Below are positions 57,525 to 64,000 of a DNA stretch of 64,000 bases, in pieces (within the stretch, counting starts at the first letter, position 1; every line of letters begins with the position of its first letter). This DNA is from Hyposmocoma kahamanoa. Lineage: Eukaryota > Arthropoda > Insecta > Lepidoptera > Cosmopterigidae. The notes beneath the pieces were generated by a model. That model made no database searches, was not told where the DNA came from, and saw nothing but the letters and a program-made list of their open reading frames with translations. Where the stretch lies: assembly GCF_003589595.1 (NCBI RefSeq), contig NW_020653851.1, positions 24,086,326 through 24,150,325 on the forward strand, given 5' to 3'. The translations under genes and the position numbers were made by a program.

Positions 57525-59879
57525 ATTAATACCATCTATTAGAACCGTGTGATGCTTATTCTATTCACAAAACACTGATGTTAGTAATTATTATTAAATA
57601 TAAAAATATAGAAATACCTATTCATATGAACACCTTTTGATTAACAGCATTAAAAAAAGCCGCTGACACTGTTTCTTAAGCCTGTTCGTTTATCCATCAA
57701 AGGAGTAAAGCAATTAACGTGCGTACCTTTGAATCTCACTAGGTCATGTTCAGAAACCCTTGCCCCTGGCTATTCACGTGACCTCTTTTCAAGCCGTGTA
57801 TGCGTAATTGGACGATCTGTATAATACCTCAGCGGTCTGCTGGAAAATAAACTCATATTTCCTGTCATAATTTATATTGCTTAGTGGGTGTGACACGCGT
57901 GCCAACAGTATGCGGAGTTCCAGATACTTGAGTTCAGTTAGCCATTTTTGCTTTCTAGGTTATAGTCATGTCAATTATCTCGCGCAAAATCTCGAAAATC
58001 GTGGAAAAATTCAATATGATGGACTTTTGTTGTTGGTCGTCTGTCAGCCCTTGCCGCTAGAAGGCGACAGAAGCGCACTTGAATAAAATTTCAATATAAA
58101 ATCAAAACATCGTATGTATCTTGCAATAGTAAATATTGGACTTTCAGCGATATGCCAACTGGGTAAAGTTAAGATTATCTTAGAACTAGTCCAGAATTTG
58201 TCATATTTTTTTAAATTACAAACTGATTTCATGTGTTTTAAATTATGATAGTGTGGGTTTTGGCGACTGATAGTAATCGAGGCTTAAGACCTTTCCATTG
58301 TTTTTTCTTCCGTGAAGGACACTTAACGGCTGATATCAGTACGGCACAGTACATAGGACAAATATAATTGAACCCGATAGAGAAAGCTACTGATGCTAGT
58401 GTCTGACAGGCAGACGAGACTCAGCAGTAAAATGAACGAGTGAAGAGACAAATTATGAAAGAAATTAATTTTTTTTTGGAAATTGTTGAAATCTCAATTT
58501 CAACTTTCAATTTCTTGACCAATTATTCAGAGTTCCTTAGGGCGCTATTCATTATTCTTATTTTGATACTGACAATTCAGCTCCAGTATAAATGAATCTA
58601 AGATGAGACTTCATTGAAAATCGTCGAATATTCAAAAGCGAATTTTTTGCAATCGTTTAGTTGTATTCCAATTATGTTTTATTCTTCTTGTTTTTAAGTA
58701 AGCAATGTTTGGACTACTTTTAAAATTTGGTACTATTTGCGCTAAGATGCAAATTGAATTAAACTTAGAAAATAAACACCGCATATTTAATGAAATTTTG
58801 AACTATATATTTTGGTAAATGGCGAACAATGGCTTCAGTTTCTGAGCGTCGCACCTGAATAGGCAAACAAAATTTTTCGAAAGGCATTTCTGAAATCTTC
58901 GTCACAAAATCAGTGAAAATGAAAACAGAAGGCAATGTAGATGGGACATCAAAGTAGCAGAAATATAAGGCTTCGCTAAGCCTCTTAACATCGCCAGCCA
59001 GGGGTATTAGCGCAATTTTTCTCTCCAAATAACTTTTTTGACATTTTCGCCGAGCGAAGCCAGCGAACCGCTCGCCACCGTCATTTGTTTCTGGTCAGCG
59101 ATTTGGAAATTTAAACTTGGATTTGTCGACGCCGTGGCTTCTGTTTTGCTTTCATGGGGCACCGACGACGCATGCTCTTGATTTCAAAATACGAGCTCAG
59201 GAGAAAATCACGGGAAGGATTACTCAATCTTGCGGAACAGTTTTCCTTTCAGATCTAAAAATAGTCATGCACAAATCTCTTTGAAAACACCAGCATTAAG
59301 TTCAACCATAAAATCAGACGCTTTCTAAAACCTTCAATTTTGAAATACGAGATCTTCGACGATTCACGTTTCAAAAATTTGTTTATGATCGCGCAGTCAA
59401 ACTGTAGTACACCTTTTTATGTAAACGAGGCTTATCAAAAACTCGCAGCGAGGGCTTGAACCGACGGAGTATCTGTCCCTTGAGTGACAGCATTATAAAT
59501 AGGCCACTGAAGTCGTTGTAAGTAAAAAAGTCCATAGTTTGACGGCTCGGGGGACGAATGCTAGCGATTTTCCGGTCGGCGCGGATGAGCCGGGGACAAT
59601 GGGGCGAAAGAAAGCCACGAGAATTGCGGAAAGCGGATCGAGATAAACCAATACGCTGAACAATAGGGTGCTTTATTTATGTTACTTTGTTAGAATATTC
59701 AGACTCTTTGAGTGAAAAGCGAGTCTAGAATATCTATAATCCTGATACAAGTGTTTATGTTTTTTGGTCTACTTAAGTAAATTTCTAAAAACTACTTACG
59801 TTAAAAAAAAGATTCAATTTTGCGAGAGCTTACGTTCAGACTAGACTATCCACCTTATATCTACGTAGGATACTTGATT
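57525..59879. other. Long spacer with two GC-richer blocks
   Basis: Blocks at 59040-59180 and 59535-59645 (for example GGTCGGCGCGGATGAGCCG) stand out from AT-rich surroundings and may be conserved non-coding DNA in the putative intron. An 87-codon minus frame at 58765-59028 uses a TTG start and has no domain. Confidence 0.4.
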
Positions 59880-60117
59880 TCTGGTCATATTGCCAGGAAA
59901 GAAGGGCAGAACCTTGTAACAACTAATGGTCACCGGACGGATCGACGGTAAACGTCCGCGGGGTCGCTGTCCAACAAGATGGTCCGACCAAGTTTGTATG
60001 GCTCTCGGCATGAGTCTCCATGACACAGCGTCGTCATGCGGAACTTATTTCCGCCGGGGAGTCACGACCCTCAGTGAGGTATACGACGCTAGGAAGAGGA
60101 ATATGCTTCATATTTAA
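59880..60117 (+). mobile_element. LINE C-terminal fragment
   Basis: GHIARKEGQNLVT, then VTGRIDGKRPRGRCPTRWSD and MSLHDTASSC: the VTGRIDGKRxRGR-PTRWSDQ motif of a LINE reverse-transcriptase tail. A frame change lies near 59925. No 3' UTR repeat recognised. Confidence 0.75.
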
Positions 60118-60281
60118 GAGTTCATTGAATTTTGCAAATATATAATCATGCTTGTGAATACTTAATAGAGCCTGTGTCTCGCTTTTCAGAATAGGCAGTT
60201 CAACAAAACAACATAGAAGTTTTAACAACATTGTTAAATTAAGTTTTAGTTATTATGCCATTTGTTTTTGGCAGATCGTAG

Positions 60282-60444
60282 AAAGCCATACAAGGTTCTA
60301 TAATACCAATAATGTTGTGGCCGAACGAAAGGGAGCCAGTGGGAGGAATTACTCCGGGAGTTGCTTTTGTGTGGGCCATTATTTTCGCTATGCCCTTGGT
60401 ATGGACAAGACGTATGTTGTATGACAGCAATTCTGTGTCAGAGG
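60282..60444 (+). CDS. Possible exon encoding one transmembrane segment
   Basis: A plus frame open from 60282 follows acceptor-like sites (TTTGTTTTTGGCAG at 60274 and GTAG at 60281). It encodes KAIQGSIIP, then WPNEREPVGGITPG and a hydrophobic VAFVWAIIFAMPLVW followed by TRRM. The layout (KAI start, polar loop, TM with a central W and a P-containing end) recalls intracellular loop 2 and TM4 of rhodopsin-family receptors. The donor would be GAGG|GTTAAT, a poor site. No neighbouring receptor exon was found, so chance is quite possible. Confidence 0.25.
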
Positions 60445-60449
60445 GTTAA

Positions 60450-61177
60450 TGGACAGACCGATGGGATCGGGTCCGTTAAGATTTTGGTGTTTTATGTTAC
60501 TCCTTACTCAGCCGAATAGACATAACAAGCAAAAACACATTTTCCAACGTAACATGACATATTTATAATCAAGTTTTGTTGCAATATAGATGATGGAAAA
60601 TAGATGTGTTTGACTGTTACGATGTTGTGAAATAGTGCATTACTGTAGTCTCCTTAAAGCAAAGTTCATGGAAACCTTGTACTCCAGGAAAAGTAGTTAA
60701 AAACTCTACAGTAATCTGGTTACTGCTAAGCCCAGAAGTGGGCGTTAATTACGGTACACTAATTGGTCCCTGTCGCCCGTTTCAAATTGAAATAACTTTC
60801 TTAGAAAAAAACAGTGAAGTGCTCTAACTTTCTAAGTGATGAGGGTTCCGGATAAATAAGTAATTTGTTTTGAGGATAACAGCGGGTAAAATGTCTTTTC
60901 GATTCCGTTACGCGATTGTGGCCTTTACACAAGATTATATTATAGCTTAGCTTTCAACGAATCTGTTTTTCATGTTGTCAGTATATTTCTTGGTGACATA
61001 CATAGTATCACACCAGTCTTGCAATAGGATAGGCCGTCACTAAGGACCACCACTTGCAGCGTTTCTAATCTGACTTAGGGACCTCACCTACCCTCGCCTG
61101 CCCTTATTTGTATAAGTCTCTTTTTTGGATATACAATACTAACACGTTTTCTCTGTCGTTACCTGTTTGACCATTAT
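60450..61177. other. Spacer, nothing recognised
   Basis: No signal. Confidence 0.4.
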
Positions 61178-61467
61178 TAACCGACTTTAAAAAAGGAAGA
61201 TATTCTATTAGTGTATTTTTTGTAGGTTTGTTATGCGACTACTCTGGCATTGGTGAACCGATTTCGATGATTCTTTTTTGGAAAGAGGATACTTCCGTAT
61301 GGGTACCATTTCAAGAAAATATTGTAGATCAATTTGAAGAAAATATTCCACCTGTAAGGGTGGCAAACTAGGGGATGAATCCGGTTTCGCGCACTTTCCG
61401 GTAACCGATTTCAATAAAACGTGGCAAATAGATGTAATTCCACGAACTTTTGAGATCGGTTTTTTCT
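61178..61467. repeat. AACCGACTT inverted-repeat MITE
   Basis: AACCGACTTTAAAAAAGGAA to CTTTTGAGATCGGTTTTTTC. A short tandem duplication of TTTGAAGAAAATATT-like sequence lies at 61310-61345. Confidence 0.85.
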
Positions 61468-62164
61468 TTGTCTCGACACTATAATTATGTTTTAACCGAA
61501 TAAGTAAGTAAGTATAAGAGAAGTCGACGGTTCTGGTTTTGTTTAGATTCCCCATTTGCCAACTTCGTGTTCGACGTCCAGGTATTGAATTATGCAGTAA
61601 AGTTTTGCCTTTCTATCCACGGGGTGTAGTTAGTTTATAGTTCGTCTGGCGCAGACGTAGTGACGGGCAGACATTCAAATTTCCTCAGGCAATTTGTGAA
61701 CTCGCTAAAACAGCGACTCTTTCGTTACCGCGCGACTATTGAAAAGAATAAAGGAAAGCTATTGTTGTAGTCAATTGAAAGTCTTTAATACGGTCTCAGA
61801 TTGGCTAGAGCAAGAACAATGTACTCGAGTTTTAAGGGCATTTTCGGATGGTTCTAGCCTGCATGTTTTTGCGGAGGGATTCAAACAATGTGCACCTGCA
61901 AAAACCTTCGTGCCCTAAGTATCGTAATACCTGCACTACTGCTATTAGAGACGCGGTCAGCGTAGCTGAGTTCTGGGCCACAATAGGAGAGGAACCTATT
62001 ATAGAGGAAGACATTAATCTTTTTTTTGTGATTTCTCTCCCATTGGAGGTTGGGTTTTTCCAGTGATATTGCCCTGGATGGAACGCTGTATTAATTTGTA
62101 CTTATTGTTCCTTAAATCATGAGCGAAATACAACATCTTCATGAGCGTAATATAGTATAACCTA
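61468..62164. other. Spacer, nothing firm
   Basis: Frames at 61848-62066 (plus) and 61832-62014 (minus) overlap with no domain. A GC-richer patch lies at 61640-61735. Confidence 0.35.
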
Positions 62165-62395
62165 CTTCTGCCGCCAAGCAGTAATGTGAGTATTACTGCC
62201 TTACAGTTTAAAAGGGTAAGGGTGCTGGTGAAATTACGGGCACAGTAGCAGGTTTTTAAAATCTTTGCGATTTAAAGCCCTAAGCGGCACTGCCACGACT
62301 ATGGACGAAGTATTATTATTATTATATGGACAGGCGTGTCGCTTACCAGCAGGCGCACGACTTGTTCGTCTCATCATTTGGTATTATAAAAAAGA
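62165..62395 (+). repeat. Family A repeat with internal microsatellite
   Basis: TTCTGCCGCCAAGCAGTAAT to TTTGGTATTATAAAAAAG. A (TAT)n tract (62311-62324) and a repeat of ATGGAC split the normally continuous CTATGGACAGGCG word. Confidence 0.8.
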
Positions 62396-62867
62396 AAAAA
62401 CATAAACACGTTAGATATTAGAGCTGTGTTGGCATCCACTATAAAAACTTTTACATTTTTGTAAAACATCAAAACTTTTATGTGTATGAAATCTGAACGA
62501 GCTTATCAGTCTTCGCTCATTCGAAGTTCGTTTGACAGTCTCGGCGTCCTGTATTCGGAGACGAGTTTATATTACAAATGTCGAGGGTTGTTTATGATGT
62601 TTGCTTGTATTAAGCAGTTTCCGCGAAAGCCTTATGCCGACTGCACCGGTATGCCACGGCATAGAAGCGGCGCCGCGGAGCTGGCGGGCGAAGTTTTTCC
62701 TTACAACTTACACAATTTAAAACTTTGTCCTTCTCTTTATGAAATACAGGAGTAGGAATGTAACGGAAAGTATACGAATACTTTGTTAGAACTTTTGCGT
62801 AAATTTTACCTACGATAATTTTTCGTTTTTAAGTAACTAAATAACCAACTTAACAAACGTAAACGTT
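62396..62867 (+). other. Unassigned region with 91-codon frame and GC-rich patch
   Basis: An ATG-started frame runs 62480-62755. Its 3' half crosses a CpG-rich patch (62618-62702, for example AGCGGCGCCGCGGAGCTGG). No domain, no splice support. It could be an exon or conserved non-coding DNA in the putative intron. Confidence 0.25.
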
Positions 62868-63245
62868 GCCTGCTTATCGGTTTTCTACAGGATAGATTAT
62901 CACGGAGAGTGTGCGATGGAATTGCATAATTTGATTCCGCCTTCCCCTTTCCATCATCGGGGGACTAGACGTGGGCTGCGATTCCACCCCTATATTGTGG
63001 ATATTCCCAAGATTCGTACGAAGCGTTACGCTTCCACGTTTGTATGGCGAGCGGCTCGGGAGTGAAATTCCCTGTCTGCAGACTTGTTCTCCGAACGCAA
63101 TAACTTGGACCTTTTCAAGGCGAGAGTGAAGAGGCATTATTTATTATTAGCATGCACACCTGTGCATGCTACATCCTCGACCTTATCGTAACTTTTCGTC
63201 AGGAAAGATGGAGGTCAAATGCGCACTTATTTTTTTATATTAAAA
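62868..63245 (+). mobile_element. CR1/Jockey-group LINE 3' end, second copy
   Basis: 5'-truncated within the reverse transcriptase: VACLSVFYR, CAMELHNLIPPSPFHH, FVWRAARE, stop, NSLSA, NNLDLFKARVKRHY. Relative to 16860-17455 it retains the final motif but has a stop in place of the Trp before NSLS. The 3' UTR matches and ends in CACTTATTTTTTTATATTAAA. Confidence 0.8.
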
Positions 63246-64000
63246 GAAAAACAAAAAAGTTTTAAATAGTAAAAAAACCATACATACTCGTAAAAGTATC
63301 GTCACAAGAGACTGCACCCAATCTCAGCACACAAGTTGTGTACCCGAATGAGTGATGAACAGAATCTGGAACAGGACTTTTTCTCTTTCTCACCGGGAAA
63401 AGTAGCGGGGTATGTGAGGGGTGCCGTGGGTGTTGGGTGTTAATTAGTGTGATTTTTAAGTGCTCCTTGCTCACAGTCGGGTATTCAACAGAGCGGAACA
63501 AACGTTATTCATTGCACGGGGAATTGCCTCTGGAATAACAATGCCCAGTTGACCTTGAAAGTATAAATTCGTTGTTTAAATATGCAAATTAATATATTTA
63601 CTTATTATTCTGTATAATAATAATGAATATGATATACCTTAAACACAATAACAATGTGTATGTTGTTTAATGAAATATTGTTTCTAGTTACACGGATGAC
63701 AGAAATCCTTGGAAATGTTTTGTTTAGGTCTTTCAGAGCGCTTCAATTTATGATATTTGGAAATATATATATTAAAATAAGAGTTTCTAACTTATTTGTC
63801 TAATGAGAATCTATTTTATGAATGAGTATTTATTGTGCTTAATTCATATGACGTCACTGTGTTCCTAGATTTTCACGATTACTGCACATTGAAAATGGAC
63901 CACATACATAGGCATAATATTCAGCGGAATAAAAAACACGAAATTGTAACAAATAGTACGGTTATATTTAAATAAATAATTATTACACAAAAAGTAATTA
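63246..64000. other. Right edge, mostly unassigned
   Basis: 63290-63560 is a GC-richer block with a 79-codon minus frame, class unknown. TACACGGATGACAGAAATCC at 63690 repeats the LINE-associated word near 48805. The rest is AT-rich. Confidence 0.35.

Noticed and set aside
58765..59028. 87-codon minus frame with protein-like composition
   Set aside because: It begins at a TTG codon, has no recognised motif and no splice signals that would place it in a gene.

Overview
The window looks like a lepidopteran (moth or butterfly) nuclear genome segment. It is AT-rich, has almost no long open reading frames, and is packed with short degenerate transposon copies: tRNA-derived SINEs, 5'-truncated LINE tails, mariner/Tc1 and hAT DNA transposons, MITE-like inverted-repeat elements and foldbacks. 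Canonical spliceosomal signals (CAG|GTAAGT) mark it as eukaryotic. All family names rest on motif recognition by eye; no database search was possible. Most open frames in the window are chance or lie inside repeats.  Two places support host genes. (1) At 15849-16382 two short exons separated by a 279-nt intron encode a complete THAP zinc-finger domain (C-X4-C, W, C-X2-H, terminal AIPS) on the plus strand. Both exons are too short to stand out as open frames. (2) At 45575-45638 a plus-strand first coding exon encodes a textbook signal peptide in a sharp GC/CpG-rich block and ends in a perfect splice donor. The 18 kb to its right may therefore be the 5' part of a long first intron; no second exon was found. 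A third, weak candidate (60282-60444) encodes a hydrophobic segment that could be one transmembrane exon.  Layout. 0-15 kb: RTE-type LINE tails, two tRNA-derived SINEs, a 714-bp Tc1/mariner-like relic (5645-6358), a 24-bp tandem array with an assembly gap, and scattered copies of an abundant ~300-bp repeat (family A, about 21 copies in the window, roughly 4 kb in total). 15.5-17.5 kb: the THAP gene followed by a family A copy and a LINE 3' end with a gap artefact. 18-27 kb: LINE pieces, SINEs, family A. 27.9-30.9 kb: nested transposons, with a SINE inside a hAT element (8-bp target duplication) inside a probable larger inverted-repeat element. 31-45 kb: repeats, a 61-bp-arm foldback (36.6 kb), and a deleted mariner (40808-41755) with intact ends. 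45.3-45.6 kb: promoter-like region and signal-peptide exon. 46-64 kb: LINEs, copies of an AACCGACTT inverted-repeat MITE family, a 47-bp-arm foldback (50.3 kb), and several GC-richer blocks that could be conserved regulatory DNA.  I found no undescribed multi-gene system. The most worthwhile items are the hidden THAP mini-gene, the signal-peptide first exon, the three-level transposon nest and the foldback elements.
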